A DNA stretch of 64,000 nucleotides from Arthrobacter sp. FW306-2-2C-D06B (GCF_021789175.1 NZ_CP084560.1:2170001-2234000), one strand, 5' to 3'. Positions 17,225 through 26,724 are shown, counted from the stretch's first letter. The notes: generated by a model not told the origin, from the letters alone. A program made the numbers and translations.

Positions 17225-17548
17225 ATGGGCCAGGCCGAGGACCGGGGGAGGGGTGTATACGCGATTTCCGTTGCGGCCGAGCTGGTGGGGACGGGACAGC
17301 AGAACCTGCGCCTGTATGAACGCAAGGGCTTGCTGGAACCGGGCAGGACCCTGGGCGGCACCCGTCAGTACAGCGAGGACGATCTGGTGACATTGCGCCG
17401 GATCGGAGAGCTTCTGGACTTGGGATTGAACCTCGCGGGCATCCGGATGGTCCTGGTCCTCGAGGCCGACAACCGGCGTCTCGAAGGCGAACTCAGGTCC
17501 GCGAACTCCCCGCGGGACACCGCGCGGCATCCGGTCAGGAGAGGATGA
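17225..17548 (+). CDS. MerR family regulator, HspR-like
   Basis: 107-aa winged-helix regulator: VYAISVAAELVGTGQQNLRL then YERKGLLEPGRTLGGTRQYS, close to the HspR/MerR DNA-binding domain, followed by a short coiled segment. No metal- or drug-binding C-terminal domain is present. Divergent from hsp20, so control of the heat-shock genes is likely. I did not find a classical HAIR palindrome (CTTGAGT-N7-ACTCAAG) in the 133-bp gap. The ATG at 17225 follows TTTGGAGGGACCC. Confidence 0.88.
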   Translation: MGQAEDRGRGVYAISVAAELVGTGQQNLRLYERKGLLEPGRTLGGTRQYSEDDLVTLRRIGELLDLGLNLAGIRMVLVLEADNRRLEGELRSANSPRDTARHPVRRG

Positions 17549-17657
17549 CTCTTCCCCTGGAAAGGGTGCATCCGGCGGGTGTGGCTCCGAGCATGGCGGA
17601 CTTTGACTCACTCCCCATGTCGGAAAGAGAGAGGCCCGGCGGACCGCGCCTCAGCCG

Positions 17658-18242
17658 CTATGCGGGCTTGGGCCGGGCGCGTACGTGCATCCGTTCGCCC
17701 TGCTGTCCGAACAAACTGATGAATTCGACGGGTTTCCCGTCGGCGCTGGCGAACCAGTGCGGTGTGCGGGTGTCGAATTCCGCGGCTTCGCCCGCACGGA
17801 GTTCAAAGTCATTGTCGCCCAGCACCAGTCGCAGCCGTCCGTTGAGGATGTAGAGCCATTCGTAGCCTTCGTGAACGCGCGGATCGGGCTCGGCACCGCG
17901 GGCATCACCGGCGAGCACCATCTTGAAGGCCTGCAAACCACCCGGCCGGCGCGTGAGGGGAACAGCCGTCATGCCGCCATGGGTGATCGGACGCAGGTGA
18001 ATTCTCGGATCCCCGGTGGGCGGGGCGCCCACCAGATCATCAAGAGGAACACCGTACAACCTCGCTAGGGGCAGCAGAATTTCGAGGTTTGGCCTGCGTT
18101 GGCCGGATTCCAGGCGGGACAGGGTACTCACCGACACTCCGGATGCAGAGGACACCTCTCCGAGGGTGAGATCCCGCTCCGTGCGGAGTGCCCGAAGTCG
18201 GGGCCCGACAGCCCCGAGAACATCATCAAGCGCATTTGCCAT
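17658..18242 (-). CDS. XRE family regulator with cupin domain
   Basis: 194 aa. The N-terminal Cro/CI helix-turn-helix is LGEVSSASGVSVSTLSRLES. The C-terminal cupin covers residues about 110-185 with HEGYEWLYILNGRLRLVLGD and TPHWFAS. Such proteins sense small molecules through the cupin and repress adjacent oxidoreductase or transport genes. The ATG at 18242 is preferred over a start eight codons upstream. It is divergent from the flavoprotein gene at 18363, the most likely target. Confidence 0.93.
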   Translation of the reverse strand: MANALDDVLGAVGPRLRALRTERDLTLGEVSSASGVSVSTLSRLESGQRRPNLEILLPLARLYGVPLDDLVGAPPTGDPRIHLRPITHGGMTAVPLTRRPGGLQAFKMVLAGDARGAEPDPRVHEGYEWLYILNGRLRLVLGDNDFELRAGEAAEFDTRTPHWFASADGKPVEFISLFGQQGERMHVRARPKPA

Positions 18243-18362
18243 GCCCCCAGTTTGCCATAACAGCAAACTAATTTGCCAGTTCTGCGGACGGGATGAAAGC
18301 TGGTGGTACCACCCAAGGACACTGACGGCGGACTTTCAGGACACGACGAAGGGCAAATCATT

Positions 18363-19402
18363 ATGGACAACACACGGTATGACGTTGTGATTATCGGGGG
18401 CGGCGCTGCGGGGCTCAGCGCGGCCACGACGCTGAGCCGCGCACTGCGCTCGGTGCTGGTCATAGATTCCGGAGCACCACGAAACGCACCCGCGACGGGG
18501 GTGCACGGTTATCTTTCGAGGGACGGTGTGAGCCCCGGGGAACTCCTCTCCATCGGACGTAGCGAAGTCCTCTCCTACGGAGCAAAGATCATTGACGGCG
18601 AATCCGTTTCGGCACGGCGGACCACCGATGGATTCGAGGTGATCCTGGAGACGCGCGCCGGTTCTCCGGACGGCGCCTGCTGGTGACCACTGGTTTGACT
18701 GACGGGCTGCCTCCCATCGACGGCCTGCAGGAGCAATGGGGAAGGGGTGTTGTGCACTGCCCCTACTGCCACGGCTGGGAAATCCGCGGGAAAAGGATTG
18801 GAGTGCTGGGCACCGGTCCGATGTCCGTCCATCAGGCACTGTTGTTCAGACAGTGGTCCCCGGATATCACCCTCTTCCGCAATGACACCGTGGAACCCAC
18901 CGAGGAAGAGTGGGACAAGCTCAGCGCCCGGTCCGTAACAGTCGTCGACGGCGCAGTGGCCTCGGTGGACTCAATCAACGGGGTCCTCACGGGGCTCACG
19001 CTCCGCCAGGGCTCCTCGTTCGACATGCAGGCCCTGGCTGTCGGTACACGGATGGAGGCCAGGTCCGCGCTGCTGGAATCACTCGGGCTAAGTACCCAGG
19101 TGCACCCCATGGGGGTGGGGCGGCTTATCGAGACCGATGCTACGGGTGCGACTGCCGTCCAGGGCGTGTATGCGGCGGGCAATGTCTCAAATTTGATGGC
19201 CCAAGTAATCACCGCGGCGGCCGAGGGCGTGATGACCGGCGCACGGATCAACGCCGACTTGATAGAAGAAGAAACCCGGTGGGCCGTCGAGGGGCGGTTC
19301 GGCCCCTTCTCGGCGGCCTCTGAAGCAGCCGTTTCTACGATCGTGCAGGGTCATGCACATCACCGTCGTAGTGCCAGTGGTGTCAGTTCGTGGGCTCCAT
19401 AG
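18363..19402 (+). pseudogene. Thioredoxin-reductase-like FAD oxidoreductase, frameshifted
   Basis: Two frames together encode one NAD(P)/FAD-dependent oxidoreductase. 18363-18686 gives the FAD site (YDVVIIGGGAAGLSAATTL); 18683-19402 gives LLVTTGLTDGLP, the CPYCHGWE dithiol-like motif and the final AAGNVSNLMAQVITAAAEG. The natural frame change lies near 18650-18662: before it the reading is ILETR, after it FSGRRLLVTTG. One missing base would explain it. Either a genuine pseudogene or an assembly error. The 19402 end overlaps the convergent aldo/keto reductase by 43 bp. Confidence 0.85.
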
Positions 19403-20376
19403 CTATTGTCGTCAGGATTGACGGTCACGCCGGGTGCGACGAGTTGGTCGATGCGGTCCAGCACATCGGTGCTCAGTGTCATGTCAGCGGCAGGCAGGTA
19501 GGACTCGAGCTGTTCCATGGTGCGCGGTCCGACGATCGCGGCCGTGACGCCTGGGTGGTTGATCACGAACGCGATGGCCAGCTCGATGAGCGTCATACCG
19601 GATTGTTCAGCGAGCTGGGCGAGTTCTTCGACGATGTCGAGTTTTCGCTGGTTGGCCGGACTGCTCATGTCGAAGCGCGCGTTCGGACGCGCGGATGATG
19701 TGGGGGTGGAATCGGAATTTTTGCGCCAGCGTCCTGAAAGCCAACCGCCGCTGAGCGGACTGTAGGTCAGGGTGCCCATGCCGTGGCGTTGCGCTGTTGG
19801 AAGGATGTCTTCTTCGATGCCGCGGACCAGGATCGAATAGGGCGGCTGCTCGGTCACGAACCGCTCCAGGTTCCGTTCCCTCGATGCCCACTGGGCTTCC
19901 ACGATCTGGGATCCGGAGTATGAGGAGGAGCCGATGTACCGGACTTTGCCTTGGCGGACGAGGTCGGTGAGGGCGCCGAGGGTCTCCTCGACGTCGGTGT
20001 CCGGGCTGGGCCGATGGACCTGGTAGAGGTCGATGTAGTCGGTGTCCAGGCGGCGGAGGGAGTTCTCGACCTCGCGGATGATCCAGCGGCGGGAGCCGCC
20101 GCGCTGGTTGGGATCCTCGCTCATGGGCATGAAGAACTTCGTGGCAAGGAACACGTTCTCACGGCGGCCTTCCGGTGCCTGCCCGACGATTTCCTCGGAT
20201 GCCCCGCCGGAGTAGACGTCGGCGGTGTCGATGAAGTTGATGCCGGCGTCGATGGCGCGGTGGATGATGCGAATGGAGTCGGCGGTGTCGTTGTTGCCCC
20301 AGGGGCCGAACATCATCGCGCCAAGGCACAAGGGACTGAGCTGCACGCCTGTGCGGCCAAGGGATCGGTATTCCAT
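19360..20376 (-). CDS. Aldo/keto reductase
   Basis: 338 aa. Starts MEYRSLGRTGVQLSPLCLGA after a GAGAAGGAACAGC ribosome site. Tetrad residues are in FIDTADVYSGG, FLATKFF and YQVHRPS; the NADPH segment GVTAAIVGPRTMEQLESYL is intact. Belongs to the AKR group of general stress/auxin-induced-like reductases. It follows another aldo/keto reductase (20411-21298) by 34 bp on the same strand, so the two are likely cotranscribed with the MFS gene upstream. Confidence 0.94.
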   Translation of the reverse strand: MEYRSLGRTGVQLSPLCLGAMMFGPWGNNDTADSIRIIHRAIDAGINFIDTADVYSGGASEEIVGQAPEGRRENVFLATKFFMPMSEDPNQRGGSRRWIIREVENSLRRLDTDYIDLYQVHRPSPDTDVEETLGALTDLVRQGKVRYIGSSSYSGSQIVEAQWASRERNLERFVTEQPPYSILVRGIEEDILPTAQRHGMGTLTYSPLSGGWLSGRWRKNSDSTPTSSARPNARFDMSSPANQRKLDIVEELAQLAEQSGMTLIELAIAFVINHPGVTAAIVGPRTMEQLESYLPAADMTLSTDVLDRIDQLVAPGVTVNPDDNSYGAHELTPLALRR

Positions 20377-20410
20377 GCTGTTCCTTCTCTTTGTCTCGGG
20401 TCTTGGGGTC

Positions 20411-21298
20411 TCAGGCTTCGGGGATGACCATGGCAAAGCGCTCCGGCCGCGCTTGGTCCGGGTCCGGCCCGTTGCGATTGCCGCTGTCGAGCGAGTCGAT
20501 CGCGGCGAGTTCGTCGGTGCTGAGCTCGAAGTCAAAGACGTCGAAGTTTTCTGCGATCCGGGCCGGGTTGGTCGATTTCGGGATGGCTGATCGGCCCTGC
20601 TGGAGGTGCCATCGGAGCATGACCTGGGCCGGACTTTTGCCCTGGGTCCCTGCGATGGCGGCAATGGCCGGATCTTCCATGACGTTCCGCCGCTCTTCGC
20701 CCCAGCCGGGGTAGAAGGTGATCCCTCCGATCGGCGACCAGGCCTGGGTGAGGATCCCGTGTTCGGCGTCGGCAGTCTGGACGTCCGGCTGGGTGAAGTA
20801 GGGGTGCAGTTCGATCTGGTTCACGGCCGGGACGATGTCGCTCGCGTTGAGCAGTTGCGTCAGGTGGTGCGGCATGAAGTTGCTGACGCCGATCGCCCGC
20901 ACCCGCCCGTCGACGAGCAGGGCCTCCAGCGCCTTGTATGCCGCGATGGTTTTTTCGAAGCGGTCCGGGGCTGGCTGGTGGAGGATGAGCAGGTCAAGGT
21001 AGTCGACGCCGAGCTTGCCTGTCGCTTTGTCCCAGGCGTGCAGCGCCTGGTCGTAGCCGTAGTCGCTGACCCAGACCTTGGTCTCGATGAAGACCTCGGA
21101 GCGGTCCAGGCCGGAACGGCGGATGCCGTCGCCGACTTCCCGCTCGTTACCGTACGCGGCGGCTGTGTCGATGTGCCGGTAGCCGGTGGCAAGCGCGGCC
21201 TCGACGGCCGCCGTAGTCTGCTCGGGGGCGCTTTGGAAGACGCCGAGCCCGATGGCGGGCATTGTGACGCCGTTATTGAGTGTTAGTTCCATGTCCAT
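20411..21298 (-). CDS. Aldo/keto reductase, 2,5-diketogluconate reductase type
   Basis: 295 aa, AKR5-like. Begins MELTLNNGVTMPAIGLGVFQ (or two residues earlier). Tetrad: HIDTAAAYGNE, IETKVWVSDYG, LLILHQP; cofactor segment RSAIPKSTNPARIAENFDVF. Prefers small aldehydes or ketosugars by analogy; its true substrate is unknown. Forms a likely operon with the preceding MFS exporter (21375-22829) and the aldo/keto reductase that follows. Confidence 0.94.
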   Translation of the reverse strand: MDMELTLNNGVTMPAIGLGVFQSAPEQTTAAVEAALATGYRHIDTAAAYGNEREVGDGIRRSGLDRSEVFIETKVWVSDYGYDQALHAWDKATGKLGVDYLDLLILHQPAPDRFEKTIAAYKALEALLVDGRVRAIGVSNFMPHHLTQLLNASDIVPAVNQIELHPYFTQPDVQTADAEHGILTQAWSPIGGITFYPGWGEERRNVMEDPAIAAIAGTQGKSPAQVMLRWHLQQGRSAIPKSTNPARIAENFDVFDFELSTDELAAIDSLDSGNRNGPDPDQARPERFAMVIPEA

Positions 21299-21374
21299 GC
21301 CTTTCACGGTATGCAGATGTGTGGAGTTGTGGGAGTGCACGTCAGTACCCCCCCTGAAGTGCGGGGTTGGTGGG

Positions 21375-22829
21375 TCAGTGCGGGGCCTCGGCCAGGGGCC
21401 GCGTCGCTGGAAGTGTTCTGGTGCGGCGGGCTGCCAGGTCGGCGGGCAGGATGAGGGCCGCGGTGACGGCCAGTGCCAGGAGCAGGAGGATGCTGCCGGT
21501 CGTGAGTGCGGTGCTGACCTGGGCGGCCAGGTGCGCAACGGCGGAGCCCGCCGCCGGGACGGTGGCTGCGGCGGCGACCGCGATGCCGAGCCCGAGGCAG
21601 GTGCCGACCTGGTGGAAGGTGTTCACGAGACCCGATGCGGCGCCGCCGTCGGACGCGGGGGCTCCGGTGATGCCGAAGGAGGTCAGGGGCGCAAACGCGA
21701 GGCCCTGCCCGGCGCCGATGAGGATCATCGGCAGGGCCACCCCGGTCAGATAGCTGGAGTCGGTGCCGGCGCGGCTGAGCCAGAACATCCCGGCGAGGGT
21801 GAGCAGTATCCCGGCCAGGAGCGGAAGCGAGCCCGGGAACCGGCCAACGAACCGAGGGATGCTCATCGCGACGGCGAAGTTCACTGCCGTCATGGGCAGG
21901 AATCCGAGACCGGCCTGCAACGGGTCGAAGCCGAGCACTTCCTGAAGGAACTGGGTGGTGAAGAAGAAGAACGCGATCATCGCCCCCAGATACAGGAAGC
22001 GGGCGACGTAGGCCCCGGTGCGGCGGCGGCTCCGGAACAGCCACAGCGGCATGATCGGCTGGGCCGCCGTGCGCTCGATCAACACGAACGCGATGAGGAG
22101 TACGACGCCGGCACTGACGGCGGTGAGCGTGACCGGGGACTCCCAGCCGGCGTCGGCGGTGTTGATGATCCCGAAGACGAGCGCGCCGACCCCCAGGGTC
22201 GCGCTGAGCGCGCCGAATGCATCGAAGCGTCCGCGGGCGCGGCCGGTCTCCGGGATGAATCGCGGCACGAGGGCGATCATCGCGGCGCCGATGGGTACGT
22301 TGACGAAGAACCCGGCCCGCCAGAAGATCCAGTGGGCCAGGGCACCGCCGATGACCAGGCCCAGGCTGGCGCCGATCCCTGCGGTCGCGCCGTACAAGGC
22401 CACTGCCCGGGTGCGCTCACGTCCTTCCGGGAAGCTCGCGGTGAGCAGGGACAGTGAGGCGGGTGCGACGATCGCCGCCCCGATACCCTGGACCGCGCGG
22501 CCGGCGATCGCCCACCAGCCCTCCGGTGCGACGCCGATCAGCAGCGAGGCGATCGAGAACACCACGAGCCCGAACACGAACACCCGACGGCGCCCGAGCA
22601 GGTCTCCTGCCCGGGAGTCGAGGAGCAGCAGGCCGCCGAAGACCAGCGTGTACGCGTCCTGGACCCAGGAGAGCTCGCCGGTGCTCAGCCGCAGTTCTGC
22701 CTGCAGGCTCGGCAGGGCAGTGAAGATGACAGAGTTGTCCAGGAGGATCATGAAGTAGCTGGCGAGGATGATCGCCAGGATCGCTCCCGGGTGGGAGGCT
22801 GTGGCGGGTTCAGGTTTCATGCTTTCCAT
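21375..22829 (-). CDS. MFS drug exporter, DHA2-like (EmrB/QacA)
   Basis: 484-aa proton-coupled exporter with about 14 membrane helices. Family motifs: D-rich first helix FMILLDNSVIFTALPSL, motif B/C region SWVQDAYTLVFGGLLLLDSRAGDLLGRRR and GATAGIGASLGLVIGG. The annotated start is ATG 22829 (MESMKPEP); ATG 22820 is possible. The frame continues open upstream to 23885 but that part is antisense to the XRE gene. Its divergent neighbour at 22923 is an XRE/MmyB regulator that probably controls it. Confidence 0.94.
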   Translation of the reverse strand: MESMKPEPATASHPGAILAIILASYFMILLDNSVIFTALPSLQAELRLSTGELSWVQDAYTLVFGGLLLLDSRAGDLLGRRRVFVFGLVVFSIASLLIGVAPEGWWAIAGRAVQGIGAAIVAPASLSLLTASFPEGRERTRAVALYGATAGIGASLGLVIGGALAHWIFWRAGFFVNVPIGAAMIALVPRFIPETGRARGRFDAFGALSATLGVGALVFGIINTADAGWESPVTLTAVSAGVVLLIAFVLIERTAAQPIMPLWLFRSRRRTGAYVARFLYLGAMIAFFFFTTQFLQEVLGFDPLQAGLGFLPMTAVNFAVAMSIPRFVGRFPGSLPLLAGILLTLAGMFWLSRAGTDSSYLTGVALPMILIGAGQGLAFAPLTSFGITGAPASDGGAASGLVNTFHQVGTCLGLGIAVAAAATVPAAGSAVAHLAAQVSTALTTGSILLLLALAVTAALILPADLAARRTRTLPATRPLAEAPH

Positions 22830-22922
22830 GCAACCGTGATTCCGTACGGGCCGGGAGTCATGGCCGTTCCGGGTAACGCCAGTGCCTCCCTCCTCCGGTC
22901 GACCGGGCGTAGCGTGGATGCC

Positions 22923-23804
22923 ATGACACACAGCGAGGACGTGCGGAAGTTCCTGACCTCCCGCCGGGCAAGGATCACGCCGGACGAGGCCGGACTGCCG
23001 GTCTACGGCGGCAATCGGCGGGTCACCGGGCTGCGCCGGGAGGAAGTGGCGATGCTCGCAGGGATGAGCATCGACTACTACGTACGCCTCGAGCGCGGAA
23101 ACCTCTCCGGCGCCTCGGACAGTGTCCTCGAAGCCCTCGGCCGTGCGTTGAAGCTCGACGACGCCGAAACGGCCCACCTTTTCGATCTGGCCCGCGCCGC
23201 CACTGCCTCTCCCCGGGTGCGGCGCCGGCACAGCCCGCAGACGGTGCGGCCGAGCGTGCAACGGGTCATCGACGCGATCACGGCCGCTCCGGCGTGGGTC
23301 CGCAACGACCGCGGGGATGTCCTCGCCGCCAACGAACTGGGCCGTGCCCTGTATCTGGACATGATGGCAGAGGTGACTGCCCCGCCGAACAGCGCGCGCT
23401 TCACCTTCCTGAACCCGAAAGCGCGGGAGTTCTTCGCCGACTGGGAACGCGCAGCGGACGACATCGTCGCTGTCCTGCGCTCCACCGCCGGGAAAAACCC
23501 GTACGACAAGGACCTCACGGACCTGATCGGTGAACTGTCCACCCGCAGCGAAGAATTCCGTACCCGGTGGGCCCGTCACGACGTGAAATACCATCGCGCC
23601 GGCCGCAAACGCCTGCACCACCCCATTGTCGGGGACCTTGACCTGAGCTTCGAGGCGCTGGAACTCCCGGCCGACCCTGGACTGCGTATCAACGTCTACA
23701 CGGCGGACCCCGGGACCCCCTCCGAGGACGCCCTGAAAGTCCTCGCCAGCTGGGCCGCAACCCAGCGCGACACGACACAAGTCGCAGTCAAGGAAAAGAA
23801 TTAG
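22923..23804 (+). CDS. XRE family regulator with MmyB-like ligand domain
   Basis: 293 aa. N-terminal helix-turn-helix with the conserved GLRREEVAMLAGMSIDYYVRLE, followed from about residue 110 by the MmyB-like ligand-binding domain (PAWVRNDRGDVLAANELGRA; RHDVKYHRAGRKRLHHPIVG). The domain is thought to bind fatty acids or similar ligands. It is divergent from the MFS exporter with a 93-bp gap, a common arrangement for regulators of efflux and aldo/keto reductase operons. Confidence 0.95.
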   Translation: MTHSEDVRKFLTSRRARITPDEAGLPVYGGNRRVTGLRREEVAMLAGMSIDYYVRLERGNLSGASDSVLEALGRALKLDDAETAHLFDLARAATASPRVRRRHSPQTVRPSVQRVIDAITAAPAWVRNDRGDVLAANELGRALYLDMMAEVTAPPNSARFTFLNPKAREFFADWERAADDIVAVLRSTAGKNPYDKDLTDLIGELSTRSEEFRTRWARHDVKYHRAGRKRLHHPIVGDLDLSFEALELPADPGLRINVYTADPGTPSEDALKVLASWAATQRDTTQVAVKEKN

Positions 23805-23952
23805 ACGACGAACCCACCCGGTTATCGACCTAAGCAGTTGTGGATGATACCGTCGTCGCTGGCTAGACATTTGGGATTTCAGCACGCAATCGCAGGGGGA
23901 TTTATGTCCCCACCATTCACGTGAATTCTGTAATTCGTCTCAGGGGGGACAA

Positions 23953-24573
23953 ATGAAGAAGTCTATTGCAGCGCTTGCACTTGCAGGAACAATCGCACTG
24001 GCTGGCACTGCGCCGGCCGTAGCATCCACCACCTACCCGGCGCCGGGAAATGAATACGGAACCGTTTCCGACGGAACCATAGCTCGCGGCGAATCCATCA
24101 CTTTCTCCGGCAGCGGCTACATCGCCGGCGAAACCGTCAACATCACGTTCCAGCGGACCGGCGGCAAGAAGGCTCCGGACGGCGGGCGGCCCGCTCCGTC
24201 GAACTTCAGCGTCATCGCTGACGGTACCGGCGCTTTCTCCACCTCCATTACTTTCATGGACGGCGGCAACTACATGATCGGCGCCGTCGGAGCCACGTCC
24301 GGCAACAAGCGCTGGGCAGCCGTGGTTGTGAATTCCGGAAACGGCGGAGGCAAAAACGACGGCGGCGGCAACCACGGCGGCGGCAACGGCAAGGCCAACA
24401 AGGGCAATTCCGGTCTTGCCGCTGTTTCCAGCGTCACCGCCGCCGGCACCGCAAGCGGCGACGCCAGCACGAATGCCGAGTCCAACCTGGTCCTCTGGTC
24501 GCTGGTCGGCGCAGGCGCTCTGGCCGCCAGCGCAGCATCGACAGCGGTCATTCGCCGCCGCGCCAAGAGGTAG
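23953..24573 (+). CDS. Secreted/cell-surface protein with C-terminal anchor
   Basis: 206 aa. Signal peptide at 1-25 (MKKSIAALALAGTIALAGTA then VAS). Residues 30-125 form an Ig-like beta domain (ESITFSGSGYIAGETVNITF). A Gly/Asn/Lys-rich spacer (130-155) leads to a hydrophobic helix and RRRAKR tail. This is the layout of wall-anchored proteins, but there is no LPXTG-type box, so it is probably held by the membrane helix or a noncanonical sortase signal. A strong AGGGGGGACAA ribosome site precedes the ATG. Confidence 0.85.
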   Translation: MKKSIAALALAGTIALAGTAPAVASTTYPAPGNEYGTVSDGTIARGESITFSGSGYIAGETVNITFQRTGGKKAPDGGRPAPSNFSVIADGTGAFSTSITFMDGGNYMIGAVGATSGNKRWAAVVVNSGNGGGKNDGGGNHGGGNGKANKGNSGLAAVSSVTAAGTASGDASTNAESNLVLWSLVGAGALAASAASTAVIRRRAKR

Positions 24574-24587
24574 CACGTCTTCACAGG

Positions 24588-24629
24588 GGGCAAGTGCTTC
24601 TCCGGGAAACCGGTGAGCACCTGCCCTTT
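24588..24629 (+). terminator. Intrinsic terminator with GAAA tetraloop
   Basis: GGGCA/TGCCC, GTGCT/AGCAC and CCGG/CCGG pair around a GAAA loop, followed by TTTG. It lies 14 bp after the surface-protein stop. Confidence 0.7.
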
Positions 24630-24655
24630 GTGGGCTGTGGATGTAAGGATCGGTT

Positions 24656-25618
24656 ATGACCCACCGCCTGATGCTCCTCGATACGGCCTCCCTGTACTTT
24701 CGCGCCTTCTACGGCGTGCCCGATTCGATCCGGCGCGCCGACGGCACCCCGGTGAACGCCGTCCGCGGCCTGCTGGACATGATCGCGCGGCTCACTACCG
24801 ACTATGGGGCCACGCATTTGGTGGCGTGCTGGGACGAGGACTGGCGCCCGCAGTGGCGGGTGGACCTCATCCCGACGTACAAGTCGCATCGGGTCGCGGA
24901 GGCGGTACCTGATGCTCCCGACGTCGAAGTGGTGCCGGACGCGCTGGAGGTGCAGGTTCCTATGATCCGGCAGGTCCTCCGACTTGCGGGGATCGCCGTG
25001 GTCGGGGCTGCCGCACACGAAGCTGACGATGTTATTGGAAGCTACGCGAGCCACGCGGAGCTTCCTGTCGACGTCGTGACAGGCGACCGCGATCTGTTCC
25101 AGGTGGTTGAGGACGCCCGTCAGGTGCGGGTCATCTACACGGCGAGAGGCATGAAGAACCTCGAGATCGTGACCGACGCCGTCGTCGTCGGAAAGTATCG
25201 TGTGTTGCCCGAGCAGTACGCCGACTTTGCTACGCTGCGCGGTGACGCCTCCGACGGGCTGCCGGGCGTCGCGGGGATCGGCGAAAAGACGGCGGCGTCG
25301 TTGCTCGCGGAGTACGGCACACTCGACGCGTTGCTCGCGGCCGCGGTCGATCCGGGCAGCGGACTGTCCGCACCCGTGAGGTCGAAACTCGCCGCCGCCG
25401 CCGAGTACCTCGCGGTTGCGCCCGTAGTTGTGAACGTCGTGCGCGACCTCGCGCTGCCCACTCTCGACGAGGCGGGAGCGCTATTGCGTCCTGTCGCCGG
25501 AGATTCACGCATTGAACTCGAGCGTCTCGCTACCGACTGGAACCTCGGCGGCTCGGTGAAGCGATTGCTCGACGCTCTCGAAACTCCGTCTGTGAGGGAT
25601 AGAAGCCCCGCGACATGA
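24656..25618 (+). CDS. Stand-alone 5'-3' exonuclease (PolA N-terminal type)
   Basis: 320 aa, resembling the N-terminal nuclease domain of DNA polymerase I but without a polymerase. Metal-binding acidic residues are in LMLLDTASLYFRAFYG, VACWDEDW, AHEADDVIGSY and VVTGDRDLFQVV; the DNA-binding helix-hairpin-helix is LPGVAGIGEKTAASLLAEYG. A family common in actinobacteria alongside the full PolA. Likely acts on flap or nicked DNA in repair or Okazaki processing. Own transcription unit; the gene after it is convergent by 17 bp. Confidence 0.93.
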   Translation: MTHRLMLLDTASLYFRAFYGVPDSIRRADGTPVNAVRGLLDMIARLTTDYGATHLVACWDEDWRPQWRVDLIPTYKSHRVAEAVPDAPDVEVVPDALEVQVPMIRQVLRLAGIAVVGAAAHEADDVIGSYASHAELPVDVVTGDRDLFQVVEDARQVRVIYTARGMKNLEIVTDAVVVGKYRVLPEQYADFATLRGDASDGLPGVAGIGEKTAASLLAEYGTLDALLAAAVDPGSGLSAPVRSKLAAAAEYLAVAPVVVNVVRDLALPTLDEAGALLRPVAGDSRIELERLATDWNLGGSVKRLLDALETPSVRDRSPAT

Positions 25619-25635
25619 TCGGCGCTTCTGACGAG

Positions 25636-26724
25636 TCAGCGGACTGGTGAAACTGGACCGGGCACTGGTGCTGCTCGCACCTTGAGCATGAGCGCGGCGA
25701 GGGCGAGCATTTCGAGTCCGGTCCATGCGAGCGTCCCGCCCCAAATTTCAGGGGCGAAGCTGAGTGCCCCGTCGCGGAGCGCCACGCCGGTGAAGTACGG
25801 GGCCCAGAACACGACGGGGGAGAGAGCTATCGCGGTCATGAGCCTTGCGGGACGGTCCGGTTTGGGTCGGACTAGCGCCCACACCACTCCGACGAGGACG
25901 GCACCGACGACGGCCACGGGCACGAGCCAGGCGTCCCGCAGAGCGACCATGATCTGCAGGGCAACGGAGGGGAGCAGCGCCATGGCCGCGGGCACTGCGG
26001 CGTGCAGGCGCCAGCGCAACGACAGCAAGAGGACGGGCACGAAGATCACGGCCGTCGAGACGAAGAACGACGCCAACGAGACCATGATGCTCGACGACGT
26101 CGGAACCGCCACCGCAGGCGCGCCGGCAGCGCCGCTGTATGTCTGGATGAGTCCATGGCGGGCGAAGACCGCGAACTCCTGCAGGATGAACGCCGCAACC
26201 ATGCCGGAGAGCATGGCGCTCACGACGGCGGGCATCAGCCGCGGCCATGACCGCTGGGGTGAGTGCCATGCAGAGGAGAAGGGCGCGCTGAGGATGAGGA
26301 AACCGCCGGTGGCGAGCCCCAGATGGGACGGGCTGAAGAGGGCCTTGAGGCCCTGCTCAATGCCGAACACCGAATGCCAGGCGAAGTCCGCCGCCCCGGA
26401 GATGACGAAGAGGAGGACCCCGGCTGCCGCGGCCCCATAGCCGGCGGGGATCGCTTCGGTCCACCGCGTGCCGGGGGCGTGCCGGCGCAAGGTCAGGGCG
26501 GCGATCCAGACGGCGCAAGCCGCGAAGCCCGAGTAGAGGATCGCGTGCCACGGAGTGAAGAACGTCTCGAGGTCGCGGAGGTTATTGTGCGCCCAGCCGT
26601 CAACATAAGTTCCGGTGAGGAGCCAGACGCCGGCCGCGAGGGTGATGATGTCTTCAACGGCAGTGGTGGGGCGGTGGAGTGATACCGGCGGAGTCGCAAA
26701 GGCGTGGGCTGCTGTCGCGTCCAT
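25636..26724 (-). CDS. Polytopic membrane protein of unknown function
   Basis: 362 aa with nine or ten hydrophobic helices. Conserved-looking polar positions include GTYVDGWAHNNL and FFTPWHAILYSGF, in which His residues lie near the membrane and could bind a metal or haem. I do not recognise a named family. The ATG at 26724 (MDATAAHAF) was chosen over the 33-codon upstream extension, which overlaps the likely promoter of the divergent lipase. Cellular role unknown. Confidence 0.78.
   Translation of the reverse strand: MDATAAHAFATPPVSLHRPTTAVEDIITLAAGVWLLTGTYVDGWAHNNLRDLETFFTPWHAILYSGFAACAVWIAALTLRRHAPGTRWTEAIPAGYGAAAAGVLLFVISGAADFAWHSVFGIEQGLKALFSPSHLGLATGGFLILSAPFSSAWHSPQRSWPRLMPAVVSAMLSGMVAAFILQEFAVFARHGLIQTYSGAAGAPAVAVPTSSSIMVSLASFFVSTAVIFVPVLLLSLRWRLHAAVPAAMALLPSVALQIMVALRDAWLVPVAVVGAVLVGVVWALVRPKPDRPARLMTAIALSPVVFWAPYFTGVALRDGALSFAPEIWGGTLAWTGLEMLALAALMLKVRAAPVPGPVSPVR

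Noticed and set aside
22830..23885. Long open frame extending the MFS gene upstream
   Set aside because: It is antisense to the XRE/MmyB regulator; the exporter begins at 22829 or 22820.
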